Of a stretch of DNA of 64,000 nucleotides, positions 44,771 through 55,199 are shown piece by piece (within the stretch, counting starts at the first letter, position 1; each line of letters starts with the position of its first letter). Under the pieces are notes generated by a model. The model saw only the letters and a program-made list of their open reading frames with translations. It made no database searches and was not told where the DNA came from. The position numbers and the translations under genes were made by a program. This DNA is from CAVVSQ01 sp963848825 (GTDB lineage: Bacteria; Planctomycetota; Planctomycetia; Gemmatales; Gemmataceae), in assembly GCA_963848825.1 (NCBI GenBank), contig CAWKFA010000010.1, positions 186,001 through 250,000 of the forward strand, written 5' to 3'.

Positions 44771-47700
44771 CTACTTGATCCCCCCTAGCCAGCGCCGCAG
44801 ATCCTCCGCTTCGTTTTCCGCGACTCCCGGCGTTTGGCTACGCGGGTCCGCCTCGACGACAAATAGGTGTTGGTAAACGGTGCCATCTACGGTCAGGGCC
44901 AGCACGTAAACGCCTGGTTTTATCATTTGGGCCACCGGGACGGCGACTGCGCCTTTGCCTGTTTTTCCTTGCCCTTTGCCCTGAGTTTTCGCAGGAACCT
45001 GATTGAGCGTCGGGCGCCCTGTTTGCCTCCCTTTTTGTCCTTCCCTGCAGGGCCGCCGACCAGGTTCCAGTTGATGCGGTGCCAGCCGGACTCCGTTTCC
45101 TTCTCCAAATCGAATTAATGCATGACCTTGGCCTGAGGATCAAGGACCTTTAGCGCGATGGACGTCGGCTTTTGCGCGAGATAGTAATCGAAAATCGCCT
45201 GACGAGACGTGTTTTCGCCGACAAACTGCCGGGTCCCGGTTTTGAACATTCCTTCATGGGTGAAGTCAAGCTGCCAGCGCGTGAATGGGGCCGGTGTGAA
45301 CAGCGCAGTCTTCACGGGCTCGGTTTTGATCTGGCGGAGGGTGGTCACGTCAAGCACCCACAAACTTCGGCCATGGGTGGCGACGACGATTTCGTTGGCC
45401 GTGATGGGCTGGGCGATCTCGTGAATGGCCACCGTGGGCAAGGACGGGCCATTCAATTTGAACCAGGTCGCCCCGCGCTGGGTGGAAGCGAAAATGGCGA
45501 ACTCCGTACCCAGGTACAACAAGTCGGGATTGGTCCGATCCTCACGCAAGACGCGTGTGGAACCGACCGGCAGGTTGGCCCGTAGCGATTGCCAGGTTTG
45601 TCCGAAATCTTCGGTCAGAAAGACATAGGGTTCGTCGTCGTCGGAGCGATGTCCATCGAACACGATGTAACAGCGGCCGGCCACAGCATGGGATGGTTCG
45701 ATGCTGACGACCCAGCGGGGCCCTGGCAAGCCAGCTGCTTTGAATTTATCTGACAGGTCGGTCCAGGTTTTACCGCCATCGCGGGTCAGCCATACGGCGC
45801 CGTCATCAGTGCCCACCCAGAGCACCTCGGGATTTTTCGGAGACTCTCCCAGGGCAGTAGCGCTACCATGTTTGGTGCGGGTAATTTCCGGCGAGATGAT
45901 GCGCAGATCTTCCCCTTTCTTGACCGAACGAAAGACGTAATTGGCGGCCGCATAGAAAATGCTCGAATTGTGCGCCGACAGAATAAACGGAGCGTTCCAG
46001 TTGAAGCGATATTTACTCGCCCCCGGCTGGATCTTGGGACGCAGGGACTTGCTCTCGCCTGTGCGTAGGTTGCGGCGGAACATGTTGCCGTTTTGACTTT
46101 CGGAATAAACGACGTCGGCGTCCTGGGGATCGACACGGCACACGAAGCCATCGCCCCCCTGGACATATTGATAGTCGGCATTGGTGGGACCGCTGGGACG
46201 AAACGTTTGCGACGGCCCGCCCCAGCTGCCGTTATCCTGGAGACCACCGTAGACATGATAAGGCCGGCGCGTGTCCACCGCGACATGGTAGAACTGACCG
46301 AGGTCCAGGTAGTCCTGGAATTCCCAGGTGGCGCCTCGGTCATAACTGACATAGACGCCTCCGTCCGTGCCAATCATGAGATGGCGGCTGTCTCTGGGAT
46401 CAATCCACATATCGTGCAGGTCCGAATGCACGCCTTTGTTGATGCCGTCGGAGGAAAAAGTCTTGCCACCGTCGATGCTGCGATAAAGCACGATGCCCAG
46501 GGCATAGATCGTCTTTTCATCCCTGGGATCGCAGCGGACGACGGAAAAATAAAAAGGGCGTTCATTAAGGCTGTTGATGCGAAGCCAGCTCTCGCCGCCA
46601 TCGTCGGAGCGATAAATGCCGCCGGTATTATCGGCGTCAGGCCCTTGCAAATCCTGCATGTTGGCTTTTTGGCCCCCAAGCTGTCCCGCGAAAGGCCGGC
46701 CGGTCGGTGCGGGTGGAACTTCCAGCTTGATCACGATCTCCCTTTGGGCCTGGCCCCGCTGGTAGGTGATCGTGACCTCGTCGTCCACGTTTTTGGCCAG
46801 CAATATCTTGGACAGCACGGCCAGCGAAGTGATTTTCACGCCATCCACGCTCCGCACCAAATCGCCCACTAACAAGCCGGCTTTATGGGCGGCCCCGTCT
46901 TCGATGACTTCCGTGAGCAGGACCCCCTCGTCGGATTCGTCGATTTGCACGCTAAGGCTACCGCGATTCTTGCCCTTGGCCTCGCCAGGCCGGTCCGCCA
47001 GCGTGACTTCGGCGGATTCTTTTTTGTCACCCTTGCGAAAGGTGATCTTGATCGTGTCGCCGGGTTTGAGGGGCTGCAGCGCAAGCAGAAAATCGTCTGT
47101 TTTTTTGAGTTCTTTGTCGTTGAGCGTCAGCAGATAATCCCCCTTGGACAGCTTGGCTTTGCCGGCGGGCCCATCCTTCTGTATCTCCGCGATCCGGACT
47201 CCCTGTGGTGAATTTTCCGGCGTAAGCCCCAAGAAGCCTTTCGAGGGCGCCAGCCCCATTCCCGCCTGTTCCGAATCAACGATGGCAAAAAGAAGCTTGG
47301 GATTCTGAGGGTGCCAGTCCAGACCGATGCGTCCCAGCTTGGCCGTGGGCAGGCCTTTGGTAATCTTCGTCCAGGTGGAGCCGCCGTCCGTTGATTTGAA
47401 CAGGCCGCTGCCCGGGCCATGTTCCGTGGCTGGCGCATACATGTCCGTGCCCGGGGGTGGTTTATTATCTCCCACGAAGGTATCGAATTCATCACGGCGC
47501 CGGTCCCACGCGGCCAGCAGCAAGACCTCGGGATTTTTGGGGTCCATGACCACTTCCAGAACGCCTGTCTTGTCGTCGTGAAACCAAATACGTTGCCAGG
47601 TTTTACCGCCGTCGCTGGTTTTATAGAGGCCCCGTTCATCGCTCGGACCATAGAGCCTGCCCAGGGCCGCGACATAGACGATGTCAGGGTTCTTGGGATG

Positions 47701-48302
47701 AATGATAATCTTGCCGATCTGATACGATTTCTTGAGTCCCTTGTTCTGCCAGGTCTTGCCACCGTCCTTGGATTGATAGACTCCGTCGCCCCAGGAGACA
47801 CTGTTGCGCGGATTGGCCTCGCCCGTCCCCACCCAGATGATGTCGGGATTCGTTTTGGCGATGGCTACCGCGCCCAGGGAAACCCTGTTTTCCTTGTCAA
47901 ACAGATGGGTAAACGTGGTGCCGTTGTTGACGGTCTTGAGCAACCCGCCGGTCGCGGTGGCGACAAAAAAGCAACTCGGATCGCTTTCGCGAACCGCCAG
48001 GGCGGTGATGCGTCCCCCCATGTTGGCCGGGCCAATGGGCCGCCAGGACATAAGCCTGTCGAGCTCCGTTGTCTTCGTGGCCGCCGGTGTTTTCTTCGGC
48101 CCGGTTTTCTGCACGGCGGGCGTAGCGCCTTCCTTGAGCGCTTTGAGCTTATCCTGGAGCTTTTTGAGCCGTTGTTCCAGGTCGTCGATTTCCTTGGCGA
48201 CACCCGGATCAACCGCCTGGGCGCCTGAGAAAAGCCTCCCAGCGCGCACCAGCCCACGAGGGCGGCGGCGCCCAAAAATGACAACGAAAAATTAGTTCGC
48301 AT
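44771..48302 (-). CDS. Secreted BNR/Asp-box propeller protein with PDZ-like insertion, frameshifts and an in-frame stop
   Basis: About 1,177 codons. The signal peptide (MRTNFSLSFLGAAALVGWCA...FSQA, ATG 48302) joins the main frame at about 48228. A short coiled coil follows, then BNR/Asp-box blades: KSKDGGKTW, KTSDGGKTW, KSTDGGSTW, RSDDGGESW, RSIDGGKTF, VSYDRGATW, LTRDGGKTW and LTEDFGQTW. VGTGEAN is conserved. Two PDZ-like segments (GVRIAEIQKDGPAGKAKLSKGD, about 47200, and GVLLTEVIEDGAAHKAGLLVGD, about 46900) are inserted mid-propeller. An in-frame TAA at 45115-45117 interrupts the C-terminal domain. The same frame continues as FDLEKETESGWHRINWNL, then shifts at about 45005 to PVAQMIKPGVYVLALTVDG and ends at 44771. 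Relatives are annotated as sortilin-like or glycosyl-hydrolase-like; no catalytic residues can be assigned. Confidence 0.75.
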
Positions 48303-48441
48303 GAAAAAACCGCCCGGAAAGAAGACAACATCCTCCATGCGGAAATGGCAAGGCATCATGCCGCATCGCGGCTGGGTACCAGCAAGATACCCGACGCCAA
48401 GCACCGAAGCAAACGAGAAGGCTATCGGCGGGGGAAGTCCG

Positions 48442-50382
48442 TTACCGTCTTCGCTCCTCATCGACGGCCCGGATATCGATGATTGGCAGGAACAAATCTA
48501 GTTGCAGGGAGGCGTCTTCCATGGTCAATGTGAACGAGGTGAGCGGACTCGGTTCCTGCTTGCGCCCCTGCGCGAACGAGTGCCAGCATGTTATTCAGGG
48601 AAAGATAAAAGATGGATGTGGCGTTTTTCGGTCGCGCTTTGTCGTAGCCTGCCGTCAAGTTGGAACTTGCCAGCCCGTCCTTGGCCTCCTTGAGGTTGGT
48701 CAGGGCCGCCTCGAATAAATCCAGCTCGGAACCTAAAAGCACCACCACTTGCTGGCCGTGAACCGCCAGGCGCAGCTTGTCCCAGTCCGGGCCGAACAGC
48801 TGTTTCATTTGGCCGGAGGCCAGTTGGTCCTTGTTCTGGAGCTTGACGTGAACGATGTCGATGGGCAAGCCGCCGCGTGTTTCAGCCTGGGTCACAAAAG
48901 TAAAGGTTGGCCGAACGTAGCGCGGGAGGTCTTTGGTCAGGAGTTCCTTGCGGCGCTCCGCGGCTACCGCGCTGATCTCCCGGATGAGCAACTGGGCGCA
49001 CCGTGACGTTTCCAGGTCGGGGGGAGTGGCCGCTGCTTTTTCCAGGTATGCCAGCGCGGGTTCGCCGAGGAGCCTGAGTCGCGTGGTGGCCGATGCCCGC
49101 ACCTGATATTTTTCGGATGACAGGTCCTTGATCCACTGGTCGATGTTTATTTCTTCGCCGGCAACCGTTTTGGTTAAGTCCAGCGTTCCGTCGGCGATCT
49201 TGGCCAGGGTTCGCATCGAGGCCAGGAAGGTTTTCGCGTCCTGGGTATCAAGAATGGCGACGATACTGAATAAGCCTGACTTCGACTCGTCGCGCGTCAA
49301 ATAGATGCCGACGCGACTGGCTTGCAGCCGTTGCCAAACTTCGTCGAAGACACCGACGAAGGCGGGCCGATCGGTGGCCGAGGTGATCTGGCGGTTTTCC
49401 AGAAATTGCTTCATAAGGAAGTTGACAAACACGCGGGCAAAAATGGCGTTCTTGGCGCCGTCGCCGGCATACGCCTGGGCGGCAACCACCCTGCCCTGCG
49501 GCAACCCCTTGATATGGCGCCACTTTTGTCGCCCAGAGCACCTAAAAGCCCTTGCAACGCCTCTTTATTCTCCTGCGAAAATACCGTCAAAAACTTGAGC
49601 CCAAGGCCGTCGCCCACTTCCAGGCCGACCAGGGTAAAACGCAAACTATTTAACGTTTTCACAATCTGGCCAACGGTTTCCCTGTCGCTCGGATCATTCC
49701 CCTTGGCCAGTTCTTCCTCGATCATTTTGACAATGCCACGCCATTCCCCTCCGAGCGCCTCGGGTTTGAGGTAGCCCAGCACGCCGAGCTTGCCGAAAGT
49801 TTGCCGCTGCTCGGGCGACAACGCGCTCGTCAATAACTTGGCTTTGCTTAGACGTTTCAAAGGAGAATCAGACGTCGCTATGTAAAGATGCTTGCCTCGA
49901 ACATACACATATTGGCCGAAGGGGCGATTGGGGCCGTCGATCCTGGTGACGGTATCTGGTTTGAGCTGGCCCGGTTTGAAGCCGAAATTGCTGGCCATCT
50001 TGTCCAGATCGGAGAAGGCCAGTGCAACGTAGAAGCTTTGATTGAAGTCTTCGAACCCGAGGTTTTGGGGAGCTTTTTCCGGCCTGAGAATTGCCGCGCC
50101 TGAAGGCTGCTCCAGGTCGAGTCCCTGATTGATTCCCAGGAGATTTGTCACAAAAGTAAGCAGATCGGTGGGGCGAATGCCGAAATCGAGGTTCGCCTCC
50201 TTGAGAAAGTCGTCCCCCTTTTTGCGTAATTCATCAGGATTGCGGATGACGATGGCGACCGCCGCATCAGCCGGGATCAAATCGAGCGCGGTCGATTGGG
50301 CGACGGCATAGTTTGTCCAGGTAGTCAGGATGGCGAGGCAGAGGATCGTACTATTGTGCCATAAAAGTGAATGCCAGCGCAT
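48442..50382 (-). CDS. Secreted planctomycete protein of unknown function with a HEAT-like segment, two frameshifts
   Basis: About 647 codons. ATG 50382 is chosen because GGAGG lies just before it and a signal peptide (MRWHSLLWHNSTILCLAILT...AVAQS) follows. The first half (ALDLIPADAAVAIVIRNPDE to about residue 290) is an alpha/beta domain common to secreted planctomycete proteins. The frame changes at about 49508, where one G restores a five-G run. The second half has DLSSEKYQVRASATTRLRLLG, a HEAT-like motif. A second shift at about 48558 leads to the end SPLTSFTLTMEDASLQLDLF...EERRR. It lies 139 bases upstream of the BNR gene on the same strand. No function is known. Confidence 0.7.
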
Positions 50383-50534
50383 GAAAGCCTCCCTGAACAG
50401 ATTCGGGTGGGGTGTGGAGGTGAGACTACCTGAGTGCGGCACCAACAGCAATGATTATTCCGGCACGCAGCGGGCCGCCCAAGGGACTCCTTGGGCCGTG
50501 CAGCTCGCGGCGGTTTGCCAGAATGGCACGTTGG

Positions 50535-51999
50535 AGTGAACCGGGTGTGGCTAAATAGTCTGGTTGCAGCTGGAGGATTCGGGTAATCTGGGGCCTTCTC
50601 TTTTACGGCAGGAGGCCGATCATGTCACGTATTACCGTTAGTCTGGAAGTAGAATCGCCAGCCCAAGAGACCTTGCTACGACGGTACCATGTCTTTCTTC
50701 AGGAGATGCAGCAGCTTGCATTGGTGGCTCCCGAGGGGGAAGTTATTGATACCTGCGAGGTGGCAGTGTTGCAAAAGGGCCAGGAAATCAATCGTCAGGT
50801 GCTTGAGCAGGCAGTGCAAATGCGTATTGAGGTGCTTGAAAAAAAAGTGCCCCGCTGCGGAGTTGCGCCTGTGGTCGACCGCGCCTCAATCGTAGCAAAA
50901 GCACGCGGCAAATCGTGAGTTGTTTGGGTGCTTTGCGCTGCAGCGCCGTTGGTGGGGTAGCCGCTGTGGCTGCGAAGCGTTGGGGTATGGCGCTGACGCG
51001 GTTTTGGGGCTAACCGGTGCCTATACGCGGACGTTGCAGCAGCACCTGAGTCGACTGGCAGCCGATGTGTCCTTCGCCAAGGCGCGGGAACACCTGACAA
51101 CGTTGTTGCGGGTCAAGCTAAGCAAGGAAGCGCTGCGTCGCGAATGCCATCGGCAAGGCCAGCGGATGGTCCAATGGCAAACGACGGAGATGCATACACC
51201 GCAAGCGTTCACCGCTGCGGCCGGAGACATGGAATTCACGACCGATGCGGGCAAAGTAAACACGCTGGATGAAGGCTGGAAAGACTTGAAAATCGGGGTT
51301 TTTCAGAAGCGGAAGCGTGCCACGCCGGCCACACCGGCTCAATGGCGACAGCGCACGCTGCCGGCCCCGACAGCACGGGTGGCCTGGGCGGCGATTGCTC
51401 CGGCGAAGGTATTTCGACGGACGTGGCGTGCTTGGAGCCGGCGGCTGGGCGTATCGCAAACCAGTGCCTTACACGCGCTGGGAGATGGGGCGTCGTGGAT
51501 TTGGCGCTCCGTGCAGCGTGTCTTCACCGGCTGCGAGCAGACACTTGATATCTTCCATGGTTGCGGGCATATCGGCCAAGCGGGGAAGCGTATCTACGGC
51601 GAGGACAGCGAGGAGGCCCAGACCTTTTTGGAACAGGGCCGCAAATTATTATTGGAATCCGGCTGGGCCGGCATCTGTCAACTCGTGGCCGAAGAATACG
51701 CCAAGGGGGACACGCCAGAACGCCGCTCGGCTTTAGAGAAACTCGTGGGTTATTTCGCCAAGCATACCCACCGCTTGGCATATCGCCAGCGGTTGGCGGC
51801 GGGCCAAGCGATCGGCAGCGGCAGCGTCGAAGGCTGGGCGAAAACTCTGGGTTTAAGACTCAAAGCACGCGGTGCGCGATGGCGTCGCAAGAACATCTCA
51901 GGCATGTCGGCACTGATATGTGTACGAAATGCCAGCCAGTGGTCGGCCTACTGGTCCAAAGCCTGACCCCCCAGAATCCGTGGCCACACCCAGTGAACC
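50535..51999 (+). mobile_element. Insertion sequence, ISKra4-like, with terminal inverted repeats and 8-bp target duplication
   Basis: The element itself spans 50543-51991 (1,449 bp). Its left end GGGTGTGGCTAAATAGTCTG and the reverse complement of its right end GGGTGTGGCCACGGATTCTG agree at the first nine bases and 14 of 20 overall. AGTGAACC is duplicated exactly at 50535-50542 and 51992-51999. These three facts together show a bounded, fairly recent transposition into the divergent intergenic region upstream of the secreted-protein gene at 48442-50382. The transposase gene lies inside. The family name rests on the transposase and end sequence from memory. Confidence 0.85.
50622..51966 (+). 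CDS. IS transposase (ISKra4-like), two overlapping frames
   Basis: The first frame (50622-50918, ATG after GGAGG) encodes the helical N-terminal part. The second, open from about 50895 to TGA at 51964-51966, encodes the rest. The product would be about 448 codons. The C-terminal part has a zinc-ribbon-like start (FGCFALQRRWWGSRCGC), DAGKVNTLDEGWKDLKIGVF, ALGDGASWIW, TLDIFHGCGHI and IGSGSVEGWAKTLGLRLKARG, in the order of the acidic residues of DDE transposases. The frame change must fall between 50895 and 50918. It may be programmed, as in some IS families, or an error like those elsewhere in the window. Ends and target duplication suggest an element active in the recent past. Confidence 0.78.
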
Positions 52000-52093
52000 T
52001 GCTTGCCGTCGCTTGCCTTGCTTTTTTTGACCCGGCGGGCTAAGTTGTGGTCCGCGCAAATTGCTGGTTTACAGTCTGTTTCGGAGGACGGCG

Positions 52094-52624
52094 ATGGAAA
52101 CGCTATCCAGTTATTTCAGCCTGGGAGTGTCGCTCTGCACTGCCGTTGCGACCTTTTTCTTCTGGATCGTCAAGGCCAAACAGGAATGGCCAAACCTGAA
52201 GATTTACTCGGCCGAACCGCAAATTGGGGGCTATGCGCAAAGCTCCTGCACTGACCCCATCAAGCTCACCTTCGAAGTAAGAACGATCGTCGCCAACTAC
52301 AGCACTTTGCCCAACGCGGTGCTCGGCGTACACGCCAAGGTAAAAATGAGCGACGGTTCCTGGCGCGACGCGGAAGCCCGCATCGATGATAAGACCCCCC
52401 TGCCCCTGAACATTGGCTCGCTCCAGACCGTGAAGCTGAATGTGTCGCTGTCGATCACGGTTGCCGCACTGTGGGAAGGCCAGGCATGCAAGAACACCCA
52501 CGAAACTTTCGCACTCTACCGCGATCGTTTCGTGGCACAGCCATTGCAAACGATCGTGGGGCTCAGGACGTTGGGTGAGAAAATGTTCGCCGAGGTACTG
52601 CGGTCCGTGAAGCGAGCTGCCTGA
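52094..52624 (+). CDS. Small single-pass membrane protein of unknown function
   Basis: An intact 176-residue protein. GGAGG lies 7 bases before ATG 52094, so the longer frame from 52061 is not needed. One N-terminal membrane helix (YFSLGVSLCTAVATFFFWIV, about 6-26) is followed by KAKQEWPNLKIYS and a soluble beta-rich domain (IKLTFEVRTIVANYSTLPNAVLG...KLNVSLSITVAALWEG) that looks Ig-like. The cytoplasmic or periplasmic side cannot be fixed. It stands alone between the IS element and the MITE, transcribed convergently with the WD40-LRR gene. No family is recognised. Confidence 0.68.
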   Translation: METLSSYFSLGVSLCTAVATFFFWIVKAKQEWPNLKIYSAEPQIGGYAQSSCTDPIKLTFEVRTIVANYSTLPNAVLGVHAKVKMSDGSWRDAEARIDDKTPLPLNIGSLQTVKLNVSLSITVAALWEGQACKNTHETFALYRDRFVAQPLQTIVGLRTLGEKMFAEVLRSVKRAA

Positions 52625-52632
52625 TCGCCATT

Positions 52633-52737
52633 TAGCAGCCCGTTGAAAAAGGGGTCAGACCCCTTCGGTACCCTGTAAAAACACGGAAAACTCTGTTCGC
52701 TTCAAGGGGGTCTGACCCCTTTTTCAACGGGCTGCTA
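52633..52737. mobile_element. 105-bp MITE-like element with perfect 31-bp terminal inverted repeats
   Basis: Bases 52633-52663 and 52707-52737 are exact reverse complements over 31 bases, starting TAGCAGCCCGTTGAAAAAGG. Each arm contains its own palindrome GGGGTCAGACCCC (or its partner). The central 43 bases encode nothing. The ends fit a TA target duplication. The outer TA at the right end lies in the stop codon of the WD40-LRR gene (see findings). Elements with this GGGGTCAGACCCC core are common in many bacteria in my memory and are moved in trans. Confidence 0.85.
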
Positions 52738-54675
52738 GCGGTTGATTTTCAATTTAGGAGCCCGCTGCTTCAAGCCCTTGGCGCCGTCAGCGCTTACTTT
52801 TGTTTTCCAAACGGACAGATTGGTCAGCTCGGGCAGGTCCGTCAGGGCGTCGAGTCCCGCGTCGGTTACGCCAGTTTCGTCCAGGCTCAGATGTTTGAGC
52901 GAGCGCAAGGGTCGAAGAAGCTGGGTGCCCGCGTCGGTGACATGCGTACGCCACAGCGACAACTTCTGCAGCTTGATCATGTCTTTGAGGTTCGCCAGGC
53001 CCTCATCCGTGATGTTCGTTTCGTCCAGGTAAAGACTTTCCAGGTTGGTGAGGCCGGCCAGGTGCTTGAGGCCCGCGTCGCTAATCGGCAACTTGTCCAG
53101 GCGCAGCTCGCGCAGGCGCGTCAAACCACCAAGCTCAGCGAGGCCCGCATCACTCACGCGGGAATGCCCGATTGACAGCTCCACCAGGTTCGGAAACCGG
53201 TCGATGCCGCTCAAAGCCTTGTCGGAGATGGCACTGTGGTCGATTTTCAGGTGGCGCAAATTGGGCAGATCGCCCATGGCAGTCACGTCGTCATCACCAA
53301 AGTTTGGCAGCGACTTGGACTCGATGGTATCGCTCTCCAGTGCTCTCACCTTTTCCGCAATTTTCTGCACGGGCGTGAGCTCACCCGCCGCCTGGCTACG
53401 GGTAGAGCGCACCCAGAGCAGCATCAGCGCGGTTGCCACGGCAAGCACCAGCCCGATGATCGCGATTATTTCCACGGCGAAGCCACCTTGGGAGGTCCCG
53501 TCCGTGGCGGAAGTGCGGCGCTGGCATGCGTAGAGCAAGACGAACAGGCACAGGACAGCCGCGAATCCGGCAAACAGGGTTCCGGCCAGGGAGCCACCCG
53601 TGCGCGGTATCTGGTAAACGGCCTCCGACAAATCGTTCATGGCCGATTTTTGCCCCGCGCCACTCCACAAGACTGCTAACTCCTGCTGACTGGTAGCATC
53701 ATAAAGCTTCAGGGTCTTGGCGGTGCCTCCGACAAACAGGTGCAGGCCGTCTGGTGTCACCCGCACGGGGGCAACACTTGTCATGGCCTTGAAGTTGGCA
53801 ACTTCCTTTCCCTGGGCGATGTCCCAGTAGCGAATTTTGCCATCACGGCAGCCACTGATAACGGTCTTGCCATCCGGCGTGAAAGCTACGCCCTCGACGT
53901 ACCCACCGTGGCCCGCGAAAGTCTTCAGAAGTTCACCACTGTCGGCATCCCACAGGCGCAGGGTGCGATCTGTGGCGCCGGTGGCGATGCGGTCCCCCAT
54001 GGGAGAATAGGCAAGGCACAGGATCGCATTGGTATGGCCGATGAGTTTCAGCACTTGCTTACGGCTGGCGACGTCCCAGATGGTGACCTGAGCGATGCCC
54101 CCAGGCACCCAGTTCCCGCCTCCAGCCGCCACCCGTTGGCCGTCAGGGGAAAAGGTCACGCAGTGGAAGCGGAAGAGATCACCCTGGAGGTCAGCCAGCG
54201 GCTGCGCCTCGGCAGGATCCCAGAGTTGCACGCTCTTGCTTTCCGTGGCCGTCGCGAGAAGCTGGCCTTGAGGAGCGAAAGCCACCCGCGCCACACCCGG
54301 CATGGCATAATCAGCGACCACCTTGGCCGATGCCCAGTCCCGCACTCGCACGTGGCCGTTCCAGCTTCCCGATGCCAGCAGCTTGCCATCTGCAGAGAAC
54401 GCGAGCGAGGCGACGCCCAGGCTCTCGGTATAGCGCCGCAATGGCTCGCGCGTGGCAATGTCCCAGATGCCAATTTCGCCAGGCTGATCCCACCAGCCCG
54501 AGCCGCCGGCCAGGTATTTGCCATCCTTCGAGATGGCCAGGGACCATACATCGTTCGGCGGCGACGGCGCCGCCTTCTGCGCCTGACTACCCGAAGCTCC
54601 AAACATCAGGAGCAGCGTGATTAAGCCAATTCTCAGGCAGGCGGTGCCGTCGTACGGCTGCAACCGAGTCGTCAT
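52735..54675 (-). CDS. WD40-TM-leucine-rich-repeat fusion protein
   Basis: An intact 646-residue protein. A signal or anchor segment (CLRIGLITLLLMFGASGSQA) opens it. About seven WD40 units follow to residue about 350 (LAISKDGKYLAGGSG, LAFSADGKLLASGSWNGHV, LAYSPMGDRIATGATDRTLRLWD, VAFTPDGKTVISGCRDGKI). Two membrane helices (GTLFAGFAAVLCLFVLLYAC and IIAIIGLVLAVATALMLLWV) come next. The C-terminal third is seven or eight leucine-rich repeats of about 24 residues (LTRLRELRLDKLPISDAGL, LTNLESLYLDETNITDEGL, LRSLKHLSLDETGVTDAGL). ATG 54675 is preferred to an upstream TTG at 54708. The stop TAG is formed by the MITE end. Both propeller and LRR parts are typical protein-binding scaffolds; partners are unknown. 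The orientation across the membrane is not certain. Confidence 0.82.
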   Translation of the reverse strand: MTTRLQPYDGTACLRIGLITLLLMFGASGSQAQKAAPSPPNDVWSLAISKDGKYLAGGSGWWDQPGEIGIWDIATREPLRRYTESLGVASLAFSADGKLLASGSWNGHVRVRDWASAKVVADYAMPGVARVAFAPQGQLLATATESKSVQLWDPAEAQPLADLQGDLFRFHCVTFSPDGQRVAAGGGNWVPGGIAQVTIWDVASRKQVLKLIGHTNAILCLAYSPMGDRIATGATDRTLRLWDADSGELLKTFAGHGGYVEGVAFTPDGKTVISGCRDGKIRYWDIAQGKEVANFKAMTSVAPVRVTPDGLHLFVGGTAKTLKLYDATSQQELAVLWSGAGQKSAMNDLSEAVYQIPRTGGSLAGTLFAGFAAVLCLFVLLYACQRRTSATDGTSQGGFAVEIIAIIGLVLAVATALMLLWVRSTRSQAAGELTPVQKIAEKVRALESDTIESKSLPNFGDDDVTAMGDLPNLRHLKIDHSAISDKALSGIDRFPNLVELSIGHSRVSDAGLAELGGLTRLRELRLDKLPISDAGLKHLAGLTNLESLYLDETNITDEGLANLKDMIKLQKLSLWRTHVTDAGTQLLRPLRSLKHLSLDETGVTDAGLDALTDLPELTNLSVWKTKVSADGAKGLKQRAPKLKINR

Positions 54676-54828
54676 TACCCCGTTCCTGGGCGAGAAGTTA
54701 GTCCCCAAAAACTCAATGGAGGAGACGACCGCGGTTGTTATTTACAACAGAAGCGCAAAAATCTCGCTGGACAGAACGCGCTCTGCCGCGAACACGCCAC
54801 GTCGCGGCACCTGAGATACGTCCAAGTT

Positions 54829-55056
54829 TCAGGCGACTTCTTCGAGCGGTGTTGCCGGGGCGGCCAGGTGCGGGCGTATGGCCGAATTGGTTAGCACTTC
54901 GTTGCGAAACACCTGACGGATTTTTTGCCAGAGTTCTAGTTCCACGTCCACGAACGAGCGTTGTAAACCCTGGCCGAGCACTACGCGGTAAGCGGCGTCG
55001 GTGATGCGCGCCAAAAAGTCTTCTTGGGTGGTGCGAAATTGAAAATTCGATTGCAC
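54829..55056 (-). CDS. Small conserved-looking protein of unknown function
   Basis: 75 residues from GTG 55056, which follows GAGGATAACC. The sequence runs VQSNFQFRTTQEDFLARITD, then AAYRVVLGQGLQRSFVDVEL, then ELWQKIRQVFRNEVL and ends in an acidic TPLEEVA tail. It looks like a single alpha-helical domain. The spacing, codon use and position 3' of a transporter gene and before the WD40-LRR gene suggest it is real, and I recall similar short planctomycete proteins. A longer start at 55122 is possible but has no good ribosome site. Function unknown. Confidence 0.5.
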   Translation of the reverse strand: MQSNFQFRTTQEDFLARITDAAYRVVLGQGLQRSFVDVELELWQKIRQVFRNEVLTNSAIRPHLAAPATPLEEVA

Positions 55057-55199
55057 GGTTATCCTCGGTTTGGAGAGTTCGTTAAATGTTGGGGTAATGG
55101 AAGAAACGGAGCCCGAGGGCATGGCTCAAGCACAGAGCCTGCTCCGGGCCGATGTACAGATAACCAGGCATGGAAGAAAAATGTCTATCATGATGATAA

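Noticed and set aside
47419..48228. Plus-strand open frame of 269 codons opposite the BNR protein
   Set aside because: The minus-strand Asp-box motifs in the same region are unmistakable, so this is a shadow.
50330..50539. Plus-strand open frame of 69 codons before the IS element
   Set aside because: It overlaps the start of a minus-strand gene and has no ribosome site or known motif.
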